Shown piece after piece: positions 56,196 to 64,000 of a stretch of 64,000 bases of DNA; position 1 is the stretch's first letter, and each line of letters opens with the position of its first letter. A model generated the notes under the pieces. The model made no database searches and had not been told where the DNA came from. It worked only from the letters and a program-made list of their open reading frames with translations. This DNA comes from Fibrobacteria bacterium AD312 (lineage in GTDB: Bacteria; Fibrobacterota; Fibrobacteria; Fibrobacterales; Fibrobacteraceae). The stretch spans positions 1-64,000 of the forward strand of contig LIUM01000011.1 of the NCBI GenBank assembly GCA_001462345.1, read 5' to 3'. The translations under genes were made by a program, and so were the position numbers.

Positions 56196-58445
56196 TTAGC
56201 TTTTCGACGGTGGCCTTTTTAATGTCAAAATATGATCCGCGCGAATTAAAAAATCCTTAGCTTGTTCTATCGCTATAATGGTGTGGCCTGCGGCCTTTAA
56301 TCCATCCATTAAATCAAGCATAAATTGAATGTCTTTCTCGTGAAGGCCTCTAGCGGGTTCATCAAAAATATAGAGGGTCTTAGGCATTTTTGCTTTTGAA
56401 AGATTAATGGATAAGCGTAATCTCGCCCGTTCACCACTAGAAAGGTGTGTGGTGGGTTGCCCAAGTTCTAAGTACTCTAAACCAGTTTTTATAAGAGGCT
56501 TGAGCTTAGAAGTAATGGGCTCAAAGGATTCAAAAAGAGAATAGGCTTGTTCGATAGTAAGAGAAAGAATTTCGGCAAAAGAATAAGTCTTAAAACGAAC
56601 TTCTAAAACATCTTCTCTAAAACGTTTGCCTTGGCATACAGGGCAAGGCGTTTCTTGATATCCTAAAGGATCTAGAATGATGCCTTCTCCTTTACAGTTT
56701 TCGCACCTACCACCAGGAACATGAAAACCAAATCGCGATGCATTGTAGCCACGAATTTTACTCTCTGGAAGTTTTGCAAATAACTCTCGAAGAGAAGTAA
56801 AAATTTGGATGGCGCTGGCTACAGAACTTCTCCTGTTCCCTTGAAAATTTCCTGTTGATAAAAAAGAAATCGCTTCAATTCCTAGATGCTTGAAATCTCC
56901 TTTTTCAAAACGAGGAATCAAGTGCTTAAAAAGAAGAGAGGATTTCCCGCTTCCAGATTCGCCTGTAATCACTGTAAATGCTTGGACGGGGATATTGTCG
57001 CTAATAGGGAGAATATCAAATATTGAAAATTGATCAATGACAATCCCTGGACTTGTTTTGGGCTTTGTGATTTTTTTTGTATTGGCGAGTCGCTTTAGCC
57101 ATAGGCCTGTAGGTGAAAGGGGATTGCTTAAAACCTCTTCACGAGTCCCTGCAAATAAAATTTCACCTCCGCGAGTACCAGCGAGAGGCCCCATTTCGAT
57201 GATGCGATCGGCTTTAGAAATGATATCAGGGTGGTGTTCAATTAAAATCAACGTATTCCCTTGATTCTTTATTTCTAATAAAATAGACCATAGTTTTTCT
57301 ATGTCGTTAGAATGTAAGCCGCTAGCAGGTTCATCGAGGCAAATAAGCATTCCATTGAGATACCCTGTAGCTATTGAAGAAAGTCGCAACCGTTGGAGTT
57401 CACCACTTGATAAAGAAAATCCTTCTCGACCGCAAGAAAGGTAACCTAAGCCTAAGCGATGGATGGCGTTTATTTTTTGAAATAAGGTATCTGCAGTTAG
57501 AATAAGGTATTCAGGAAGTACTCCTTCAAATAAAGAAGGAAGAATTGTTTGTAGCTCTTCAAAAGAAGTGTTTAAAAGAGATTCCCATGAAAACGTTTTA
57601 AAAGTAGAACTCATGAGGGTTTCAGAACGGCTTTCTTCTTTATAAGGAGAAAACAGGGACGCATCAAGAGACGGGCAAGTAGTCCCGTGTTCACTGCACC
57701 TAGGGATGCTGCTATAAAAGGAATGAGTTCCATCGGATTCTAGTTCTAAAAAAGAATCCGTGTATCTAAAACACGCATCGACTGCTTCTGCAATTCGAGT
57801 TCTGCTATTTTCTCGAACAATCACGCGGTCGATAATAAGGCTAAATTTTTGAGGGATAATTTTTTTCTGCTCAGGAGATAAGTCGCTGAGCGAAACAGGT
57901 ACACCGTCTGCAATGGCTTTGGGGTATCCTTGAGATAAAAAAACGGCAGCTAAAGAATCAAGAGATTTGCCTTGAGTTGAGACGGGCGCTAAAAACTGAA
58001 GCCTTGAGGAAAGAGGCATGGCTGCAATTTGAGCAATAATTTCTTCACGTGTAGAAGAGACCATTGGCTTTTTACAGAGCGGGCAAATAGGCTTTGCCAC
58101 ATAAGCCCACAGACGATGAAGAGAATCATCTAGGTTGGCAATGGTATAGGCAAAAGATTTAGGGGGAGCTTCACCACGAGAGGCGCCTATGGCGATGCTT
58201 GGAGAAAGGCCAGAGGCACTATCCAGAGGAATAAAAGATTTTCCGCCTAAAACACGGAGAGCAAAAGGGCTTAAAGTTTCAAGGTAACGTCGTCGACTTT
58301 CTCCATGAAGAGTGTCGAGAACTAACGTCGATTTACCGCAGCCAGAAGGGCCACAAACGACGTTGATTGCATTCACTTGAAAATCGACATCAATAGATTT
58401 TAAGTTATGTAATCTCGCTCCACGAAGCGAAATCATTCCGCCCAT
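56196..58445 (-). CDS. UvrA-like ABC ATPase, shortened paralogue
   Basis: The 749-residue protein has both UvrA ATPase halves. The first has GPSGCGKST (about 33-41), signature LSSGELQRLRLS and LICLDEPASGLH. The second has GESGSGKSS and LSSGERARLRL with LYIFDEPARGLH. The C-terminal zinc finger is complete (CENCKGEG...CPVCQGKRF); an N-terminal CPLC half-finger is present. It is about 190 residues shorter than normal UvrA (about 940); the region where the insertion domain should lie, near the FSPYKEESRS segment, is reduced. It is best called a UvrA paralogue, possibly with a role other than standard excision repair; a full UvrA should be elsewhere. It overlaps the upstream gene by 13 bases. Confidence 0.88.
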   Translation of the reverse strand: MGGMISLRGARLHNLKSIDVDFQVNAINVVCGPSGCGKSTLVLDTLHGESRRRYLETLSPFALRVLGGKSFIPLDSASGLSPSIAIGASRGEAPPKSFAYTIANLDDSLHRLWAYVAKPICPLCKKPMVSSTREEIIAQIAAMPLSSRLQFLAPVSTQGKSLDSLAAVFLSQGYPKAIADGVPVSLSDLSPEQKKIIPQKFSLIIDRVIVRENSRTRIAEAVDACFRYTDSFLELESDGTHSFYSSIPRCSEHGTTCPSLDASLFSPYKEESRSETLMSSTFKTFSWESLLNTSFEELQTILPSLFEGVLPEYLILTADTLFQKINAIHRLGLGYLSCGREGFSLSSGELQRLRLSSIATGYLNGMLICLDEPASGLHSNDIEKLWSILLEIKNQGNTLILIEHHPDIISKADRIIEMGPLAGTRGGEILFAGTREEVLSNPLSPTGLWLKRLANTKKITKPKTSPGIVIDQFSIFDILPISDNIPVQAFTVITGESGSGKSSLLFKHLIPRFEKGDFKHLGIEAISFLSTGNFQGNRRSSVASAIQIFTSLRELFAKLPESKIRGYNASRFGFHVPGGRCENCKGEGIILDPLGYQETPCPVCQGKRFREDVLEVRFKTYSFAEILSLTIEQAYSLFESFEPITSKLKPLIKTGLEYLELGQPTTHLSSGERARLRLSINLSKAKMPKTLYIFDEPARGLHEKDIQFMLDLMDGLKAAGHTIIAIEQAKDFLIRADHILTLKRPPSKS

Positions 58446-59005
58446 CTGAAAGATAGTTCTCCAAATAGAGTGTTAAAATCACCGTTGTCTAGTTTGTTGT
58501 TGTCGACGTGGAGAAATTGACGATAACCCCCGCCAATAGAAACATTGAGGACACGTGTTAATTGGAAATTAAATGAAATTCCTAATTCACCCATAAAAAA
58601 GCCGTCTTCTGCATTGGAGTGCTCTACATTTTGTTCCATGATGTTGATTAAACCACCACCGATAGAAACAGGAATGGATAGAGAAAAAAGATTCTTCTCA
58701 AGTAAGTAAAATTCAGCAAAGGCTCCAAGAGCATTGTAATCAATGTATTGAGATGCTGTTTTTAGATTAGGGTTCTTAACATCGCTTACAATGGTGGAAA
58801 CATACAAACCTGTTTGTATGCGTGAGTGCACGTTCACACCACCTTTGATACTCATCCAGATAGTGCCATCTCTAGCAATCATCGAATTACCGCCGCCAAA
58901 ACCAATAAACGCTTTTAAGGATTGAGAAGTAGAGTCTGTTTCTGTAGCTTGTGATTGAATACAAAAACCGCAAATGAGAAGAAAGAATAGAATACGTTTC
59001 ATCAT
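58433..59005 (-). CDS. Outer membrane beta-barrel protein, unknown function
   Basis: About 190 residues. The ATG at 59005 overlaps the stop of the upstream BrkB-like gene (ATGA), which decides this start over a longer in-frame one at 59035. A signal peptide (about 1-20, ending QSQA) is followed by a mature part with beta-strand alternation and glycines (FIGFGGGNSMIARDG, ALGAFAEFYLL, FNFQLTRVLNVSIGGGYRQF) like opacity-type barrels. It ends in W-A-E rather than an aromatic terminal residue. Its 3' end overlaps the UvrA-like start by 13 bases, so the three genes are translationally linked. Confidence 0.6.
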   Translation of the reverse strand: MMKRILFFLLICGFCIQSQATETDSTSQSLKAFIGFGGGNSMIARDGTIWMSIKGGVNVHSRIQTGLYVSTIVSDVKNPNLKTASQYIDYNALGAFAEFYLLEKNLFSLSIPVSIGGGLINIMEQNVEHSNAEDGFFMGELGISFNFQLTRVLNVSIGGGYRQFLHVDNNKLDNGDFNTLFGELSFRWAE

Positions 59006-59958
59006 AGGTTTATTGAAGCTCCTTTCCAGTTCCATGTTTTATGACTTGCTTCAGGCCAAGTACAAATGGTCCAAACCAAGCTGTTAGCAAATAATATAAT
59101 AGACCAAACGCCAAAAACAAATAGTAGAATTAAGGGAATAAAGCCTAAAGAACCATAAAAGAGAGACATTCTCACAATCATCGTCGATTGTACTAGAAAA
59201 AGAATAAGACTATAAATGTAGATGGCAATCCAAGAACAGACAGAGGCAAAAAGGGAAGTGAGAAGAAGCTTCTTTCTAGGTATTCTAAAGGGCCGAGAAG
59301 GGAGAGCGTATAGCATTAAGAATACGACTAGAACAACTCCAAAGTTTAATGCAATCCACCAAAAAGCGTTAATTAAAATACCTAAGTCTTTTTCAGTAAA
59401 GTGAAGACCTTCGATGACAATCACTGAAAGAGTATTTTGAACTTGAGAAACCACACCTGCAAAAATACCGATAAACCCACCAAAAACGAGAAGTATTGGA
59501 CTGTAGACTAAAATTTGGTGTATTATTGTTCGAGATGTTTTATTTTCCCAGACTACATTAAAATTCGATTCAAGACTCCCAATAGCGAGAAGAAAAGTAA
59601 TAAAGAGAGTAGTGGAACCGATGAATCCAAGCTTTCCTAAGGGAATATGCTCTGCATTTGCAAGTAGAGGCAGTAAATCATCCATGGGAAAATCCCAAGA
59701 AAAAATTTGGTTAAAATAAGGGAGGTAGTCTGTAAAAAAATTGCCAAGACCAATGGCAAGAGCAATCGCTGTTAATAATATTAAAAGGGGAATGGCGGCT
59801 AAAAAAGTGGTATATGTTAAAGCAGCGGCACGTGTCATTCCATGATAATAAAGAAAAGATTTTGTAGAAATGACAATAATCCTTACAAAAGTAGGGCATT
59901 TAGCAGCATAAAAGTCAACAATTTCTTCAAAACTTTTTTTAGGTAAAAAAGATTTCAT
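59002..59958 (-). CDS. YihY/BrkB family inner membrane protein
   Basis: The 318-residue protein has six membrane segments. Family marks are GMTRAAALTYTTFLAAIPLLILLTAIA (about 38-64) and late WNWKG. YihY/BrkB proteins were once labelled RNase BN, now known to be wrong; their function is unknown, with a transport role proposed. It is the first gene of a three-gene minus-strand unit (BrkB-like, barrel, UvrA-like). Confidence 0.88.
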   Translation of the reverse strand: MKSFLPKKSFEEIVDFYAAKCPTFVRIIVISTKSFLYYHGMTRAAALTYTTFLAAIPLLILLTAIALAIGLGNFFTDYLPYFNQIFSWDFPMDDLLPLLANAEHIPLGKLGFIGSTTLFITFLLAIGSLESNFNVVWENKTSRTIIHQILVYSPILLVFGGFIGIFAGVVSQVQNTLSVIVIEGLHFTEKDLGILINAFWWIALNFGVVLVVFLMLYALPSRPFRIPRKKLLLTSLFASVCSWIAIYIYSLILFLVQSTMIVRMSLFYGSLGFIPLILLFVFGVWSIILFANSLVWTICTWPEASHKTWNWKGASINL

Positions 59959-60389
59959 TAATTAAAATTAATCATTTTACTTAAAAAAAAGGAAAGAATA
60001 TGAACGAATCACGACTTAATTGCATTCTTTATTTATAGGTGTTTTTTTACAGATGATTTTTTGTCATTTTTTTGAATTATTGCTGTAATTTGCGAAAAAA
60101 AAGAGAAAAAACAGAACAAAAAAAAGAAGTGTGGACAAGAAATTGGATTCTCATGGGGGATCCTTTGGATTTGGAATAGGGAGTAAACTTTTTATTACAA
60201 CAAGATTTGATTTTATAGAAGCGAATAGATGTTTGTTTTTTTGAAAGAAAAAGCCAAAATGTAGACATTAATAAAGTATTAATTGTGAATATAATGTTTT
60301 TTAAGCTTTATTCTGAATAAAAATGTAGACTTTTAATTTATAATTATTTAGATTTTTTAAAAGTGTTGGATTCTTTTCAAAGGGTTGGT
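59959..60389. other. AT-rich spacer before the rhamnogalacturonan lyase gene
   Basis: No gene supported. TATAAT occurs at 60290-60295 and 60339-60344, and ATGTAGAC occurs twice (about 60259 and 60323), but no -35 at proper distance goes with either. It should carry divergent promoters for the BrkB-like and lyase genes. Confidence 0.45.
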
Positions 60390-62999
60390 ATGGGAAATAT
60401 CAGATTATATCAATGGGTTCTAGTAGCATTTATGCTATTAGGTTTTTCTTCTTCTTTTGCAGCGACTCGTCAAATGGAATATTTAGACCGAGGTGTTGTT
60501 GCTGTGAAAGTTTCAAATGGTGTTTTCTTAAGTTGGCGTTTATTGGCCTCGGATGCACCAAACACAGAGTTTAAAATTTATCGAAGCGGCACATTAATTA
60601 AAACTGTTGCTGGCAATGAAGGCACTAATTTTGTCGATGTCTCTGGTGCAGCATCTTCAAAATATGCGGTCAGTGCTGTTGTGAATGGTTCTGAATCTAC
60701 GAAATCAGAGGAAGTCACGGTTTGGGCGGATTCCTATAAAGCCTTGTCATTAGATCGTCCAAAAGATTTGACAATGCCAGATGGTAGTACTTGTTCTTAT
60801 GCCGCTGGTGATATAAGTACGGGCGATTTAGATGGCGATGGCAAATTGGATCTTGTCGTTAAATGGGATCCAAGTAACGCAAAAGATAATTCACAATCAG
60901 GTTATACGGGAAACGTTTATATCGATGGTTATAAATTAGACGGTACTAAATTATGGCGTATTGATTTAGGGCGAAATATTCGTGCTGGTGCCCATTATAC
61001 TCAGTTTATGGTTTATGATCTCAATGGAGATGGCTTTGCTGAGGTGGCGATGAAAACAAGTGATGGGACAGTCGATGGTCTTGGAAAAGTGATAGGCACA
61101 GCTTCTGCAGATTACCGTACGGGAACGGGTACCATCATGAGTGGAAAAGAATTCTTAACTGTATTTGATGGCCGAAATGGTGCTGCTGTTACCACCATTG
61201 ATTATCTCCCTGGTCGTAGCGTGACTACAAGTTGGGGTGATACTTATGGGAATCGTTCAGAAAGAATGCTTGCAGCGATTGCCTATTTAGATGGTGTTCA
61301 TCCTAGTTTGGTTATGGTTAGAGGATATTACACTAATTCTTATTTAGTGGCTTATGATTATGATGGCTCTAAATTAACACAACGTTGGTATCATAAAAGT
61401 GAAAAATCAGGTCAAGGTCTTTATGGAGAAGGAAACCATAATCTAAGTGTAGGTGATGTCAATGGTGACGGCTTTGATGAAATTATTATGGGTGCTGCTG
61501 CATTAAAACATGATGGGACTCTGTTGTATCGTACTGGATTTGGGCACGGGGATGCAATGCATTTGTCTGATATGGATCCAGATAAAGCGGGTTTAGAAGT
61601 ATGGAGCGTTCATGAAAACAAAGCTTCTGCTTATGGTTTTGAATTAAGAGGGCCAACGGGAACGGTTTATTTTGGTGAAAAGACAGGTACTGATAATGGG
61701 CGTGGTCTTGCAGCAGATATTGATTCTACTCATCGTGGCTTTGAACTATGGAGTTCCTATGGCACTTCCGTTTATAATGTGAAAGGCGAAGTGGTTTCTA
61801 ATGTTAAGCCTTCCATTAATTTCCGTGTTTATTGGGATGGAGATCTATATGATGAATTATTAGATGTATCGGGCTCTGGCAATGGCGCGATTATTGATAA
61901 ATGGAATGGTAACGGAACCACTCGTTTATTCTCTGTTTACAATGTGAATAATTCGGTAGCGATCAATGGCACAAAAGCAAACCCTAATCTTTCTGCTGAT
62001 TTGTTTGGTGATTTTAGAGAAGAGATTATTTACTTAAATAAAAATAATCCAGGGCAAATCAATATCTTTACAACAACGATTCCTTCGCGTCATCGTGTTT
62101 ATACTTTGATGCATGACCCTCACTATCGTACTTCCATTGCTTGGCAAAATGTGGCATATAATCAACCACCTCATTTGGGCTATTTCTTACCAGATGCTGT
62201 TAAAAAGGGAATCACTGCTCCAGATGTTTATTTAGTGGCTTCTAATAAAATTGAAAATCCAGGTTCATCGTCTTCTTCTTCTTCAAGTTCTACACCATTA
62301 TCTTCGAGTTCTTCTGCCGTAGAAAGTAATGTTTTGTCGGTTGTGAATGCCGCGTATCCTGAAGAAGGCGATGGTATTTTTGAAAATACAAATACTGGTT
62401 TTACTCAAGATGGTTATTATAATTTCACAAATTCCGCACAGAGCTTTGCGACTTGGCAAATCTATTCTCCAAAAGAAGCAACTGTCACGCTTTCTATTAC
62501 CTATGCCAATGGAGGCACCGCTTCTCGGGATATGGTTTTAATGCTTAATGAAACGAGTTTAGGGAGTATTTCTTTCCCATCTACGGGGAGTTGGACTACT
62601 TGGACTACAGTTACAAAAAGCATTACACTTAAGAATGGTAAAAATGAATTGAAATTAACATCCATTGCAACGGATGGCGGGCCAAATATAGATGTGTTTG
62701 GCTTTAGTGAAGCAGGAATTGTTTTATATAAAGACATCACTTCAAATCATCGTAAAATTTATGCGATGGAGTCTTATCAACCTAAAACAGGAATATTAAA
62801 AGTTTCATCTAATGGTTTCGTAGAAATAGATGTCTTTGATATGCTTGGAAATCAAGTGCTTTCTTCAACAAAGGATGTGATTGCTGGTGAAAGTATGATC
62901 CCATTGAATTCAAGTCAATTGTCTCAAGGAATCTATTGGGTTCAAGTGCGTTTTAATAATAAAATCCTTTCACGTAGTAAGATTGGGGTCACACGTTAA
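60390..62999 (+). CDS. Rhamnogalacturonan lyase (PL11-type) with carbohydrate-binding module and sorting tail
   Basis: About 869 residues from ATG 60390 (AAGGG five bases upstream; the GTG at 60363 is less likely). A signal peptide (about 1-24) is followed by a PL11 catalytic domain (about 25-610) with MEYLDRGVVAVKVSNG, SWRLLASD, GDLDGDGKLDLVVKWDPSN, MVYDLNGDGFAEVAMKTSDG and DVNGDGFDEII; the D-x-D-G-D/N-G loops bind calcium. A serine linker (about 624-645) leads to a CBM35-like module (about 650-777) and a C-terminal domain (about 785-869, VFDMLGNQVLSS...QGIYWVQV) of the type used as a type 9 secretion signal. It cleaves rhamnogalacturonan I in pectin. Confidence 0.93.
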   Translation: MGNIRLYQWVLVAFMLLGFSSSFAATRQMEYLDRGVVAVKVSNGVFLSWRLLASDAPNTEFKIYRSGTLIKTVAGNEGTNFVDVSGAASSKYAVSAVVNGSESTKSEEVTVWADSYKALSLDRPKDLTMPDGSTCSYAAGDISTGDLDGDGKLDLVVKWDPSNAKDNSQSGYTGNVYIDGYKLDGTKLWRIDLGRNIRAGAHYTQFMVYDLNGDGFAEVAMKTSDGTVDGLGKVIGTASADYRTGTGTIMSGKEFLTVFDGRNGAAVTTIDYLPGRSVTTSWGDTYGNRSERMLAAIAYLDGVHPSLVMVRGYYTNSYLVAYDYDGSKLTQRWYHKSEKSGQGLYGEGNHNLSVGDVNGDGFDEIIMGAAALKHDGTLLYRTGFGHGDAMHLSDMDPDKAGLEVWSVHENKASAYGFELRGPTGTVYFGEKTGTDNGRGLAADIDSTHRGFELWSSYGTSVYNVKGEVVSNVKPSINFRVYWDGDLYDELLDVSGSGNGAIIDKWNGNGTTRLFSVYNVNNSVAINGTKANPNLSADLFGDFREEIIYLNKNNPGQINIFTTTIPSRHRVYTLMHDPHYRTSIAWQNVAYNQPPHLGYFLPDAVKKGITAPDVYLVASNKIENPGSSSSSSSSSTPLSSSSSAVESNVLSVVNAAYPEEGDGIFENTNTGFTQDGYYNFTNSAQSFATWQIYSPKEATVTLSITYANGGTASRDMVLMLNETSLGSISFPSTGSWTTWTTVTKSITLKNGKNELKLTSIATDGGPNIDVFGFSEAGIVLYKDITSNHRKIYAMESYQPKTGILKVSSNGFVEIDVFDMLGNQVLSSTKDVIAGESMIPLNSSQLSQGIYWVQVRFNNKILSRSKIGVTR

Positions 63000-63052
63000 T
63001 CTTATCCGTTGGTGATGTTTCGAGTGTTTCATCTTTAAAACGGGTGCACATC

Positions 63053-63090
63053 CTCCGAGAACACAATAAAATGTGTTCTCGGAGTTTTTC
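63053..63090 (+). terminator. Strong terminator between the lyase and esterase genes
   Basis: CTCCGAGAACACA (63053-63065) and TGTGTTCTCGGAG (63072-63084) form a 13-bp stem followed by TTTTT. It separates the two pectin genes, so each may be transcribed separately or with read-through. Confidence 0.9.
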
Positions 63091-63110
63091 ATAGGGTATA
63101 AGGCTTGGGT

Positions 63111-64000
63111 ATGAAAAAAAAAGAGTATTTGGTTTTTAGTCTTATAACAGTGTTTTTGCTTTGCTTAAATACAAGTCTTTGGGCTAAAATAACGATTTAT
63201 ATGTGTGGTGATTCTACCATGCAAGATTGGGCTTTAGGCTATTACCCTAAACAAGGGATGGGACAGGATTTCTCTTACTTTTTTGATGGTGCTTTTGTTG
63301 AAGTTTATAATGCTGGCCGTGGAGGGACTACTTCTCAGACTTATTACGACGGGCATTGGAGCCAGAGTTTTACAAAAAATGGAGTCACTTATCCTGCTGT
63401 TTCTAGTCTCATTAAAAGTGGCGATTATGTATTCATCATGTTTGGCGCCAACGACAACGGTTATAAAACAGGTGAAGTGAATTTCAAAAATAGTATTGGC
63501 TCAATGGTTAAGCAAACTCAAGCCAAGGGTGCTTATCCTATTTTACTTTCTCCTATTCGTCGTTCTAATTTTACAAGTCCAGATTCTGTCTATGAATCGT
63601 ATCATGCATACCCTATTTTTATGCGTCAGGTTGCAGATTCTTTGAAAGTGCCTTTAATTGATTTAGATACGTTATCTCGAAATTTATTGATTTCTCTTGG
63701 ACAGTATTATTCTAACCACTACATCAATATGTTTTTAGATGCGGGGGAATATTCTAATTACGCTTCAGCACAAACGGACAATCAGCATTTACAACAAAGT
63801 GGAGCAAATGCTATGGGGCGTATTGTCACAGAACAGCTTCGAGTGCATTCAGATGCGAATGCAAAAAAACTCGCTCAGTATTTGGCGCCTATGTATCAAG
63901 TCGATGTGAAAGTAAGCCCTGTTGGCTCAGATTCTGTAACTTCGGTAAGTACTTATTATCCAAAGGGAATGACGGTCACTTTAAAAACAACGCCAAAGAA
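63111..64000 (+). CDS. SGNH-type rhamnogalacturonan acetylesterase (CE12-like), 3' end outside window
   Basis: The frame from ATG 63111 is open to the window end (about 296 residues seen). A signal peptide (about 1-25, ending LWA) precedes block I MCGDSTMQDW (about 31-40, nucleophile Ser in G-D-S), block II AGRGG, block III FGANDNG and block V with DNQHLQQSG (Asp-x-x-His). These are the SGNH catalytic residues of CE12 acetylesterases, which remove acetyl groups from rhamnogalacturonan so the neighbouring lyase can cut it. The part after about residue 255 looks like the start of a second, linker-joined domain. Confidence 0.88.
   Translation, partial: MKKKEYLVFSLITVFLLCLNTSLWAKITIYMCGDSTMQDWALGYYPKQGMGQDFSYFFDGAFVEVYNAGRGGTTSQTYYDGHWSQSFTKNGVTYPAVSSLIKSGDYVFIMFGANDNGYKTGEVNFKNSIGSMVKQTQAKGAYPILLSPIRRSNFTSPDSVYESYHAYPIFMRQVADSLKVPLIDLDTLSRNLLISLGQYYSNHYINMFLDAGEYSNYASAQTDNQHLQQSGANAMGRIVTEQLRVHSDANAKKLAQYLAPMYQVDVKVSPVGSDSVTSVSTYYPKGMTVTLKTTPK

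Noticed and set aside
60077-60268. 63-codon minus-strand frame in the spacer before the lyase gene
   Set aside because: Rich in Phe, Ser and Lys from AT-rich DNA; no ribosome-binding site or recognisable feature.

Overview
The window looks like the chromosome of a Gram-negative, AT-rich member of the Fibrobacterota (Fibrobacter or a close relative). The reasons are: runs of serine used as linkers in secreted proteins, many outer-membrane beta-barrel and Lol/Bam-type envelope genes, rhamnogalacturonan-degrading enzymes with a C-terminal secretion-tail-like domain, and a LexA operator of the Fibrobacter type (TGC-N-C-N4-GTGCA) in front of recA. No 16S or other phylogenetic marker was compared, so this is inference.

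Layout. (1) 1-5.7 kb is accessory DNA. It holds the end of an unknown gene, a displaced Rhs C-terminal cassette with a JAMM/JAB-like toxin tip, a lipoprotein gene that starts one base after it, and a 1.3 kb gene-poor stretch packed with short hairpins and 53-bp tandem repeats. An Rpn-family PD-(D/E)XK nuclease/transposase-like gene and a small alpha/beta hydrolase follow. (2) 5.7-7.7 kb has a divergent porin/OmpA-family pair. (3) 7.8-21.5 kb is a plus-strand housekeeping block: purL, a parvulin-type chaperone, prfB with its programmed +1 frameshift, lysS, lolC/E-like, lolD, clpC, adk, dapB and tRNA-Arg(CCU). (4) 21.5-25.6 kb runs on the minus strand: a stand-alone AICAR transformylase, a Smg-like protein, trmFO, and tgt. 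(5) 25.7-38.2 kb has terC, ppdK, tpiA-secG-tRNA-Leu(GAG), envelope proteins, cinA-recA with an SOS promoter, a CobC-like phosphatase and the small SRP RNA. (6) 38.6-45.5 kb is one gene for a giant cadherin-repeat surface protein. (7) 45.8-60 kb has a fused LplT-PlsC-Aas phospholipid repair protein, glgB, a TPP riboswitch with thiC, a GGDEF/EAL protein, a short UvrA paralogue, an outer-membrane protein and a BrkB/YihY protein. (8) 60.4-64 kb begins a pectin (rhamnogalacturonan I) locus: a PL11 lyase followed by a CE12-like acetylesterase that runs off the window.

Most of the window is ordinary and compactly organised, with ATGA/TAATG overlaps and clear hairpin-T terminators. The most unusual part is the first 4 kb. 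Its hairpins share a layout (stem, a short purine loop AA/GA/AAA, returning stem, then AAG), but the stem sequences differ and remain self-complementary. A related nested palindrome sits in frame inside the Rhs reading frame. This is the best candidate for an undescribed repeat or mobile element. All coordinates, motifs and stems were read by eye; no search, folding or alignment program was run.
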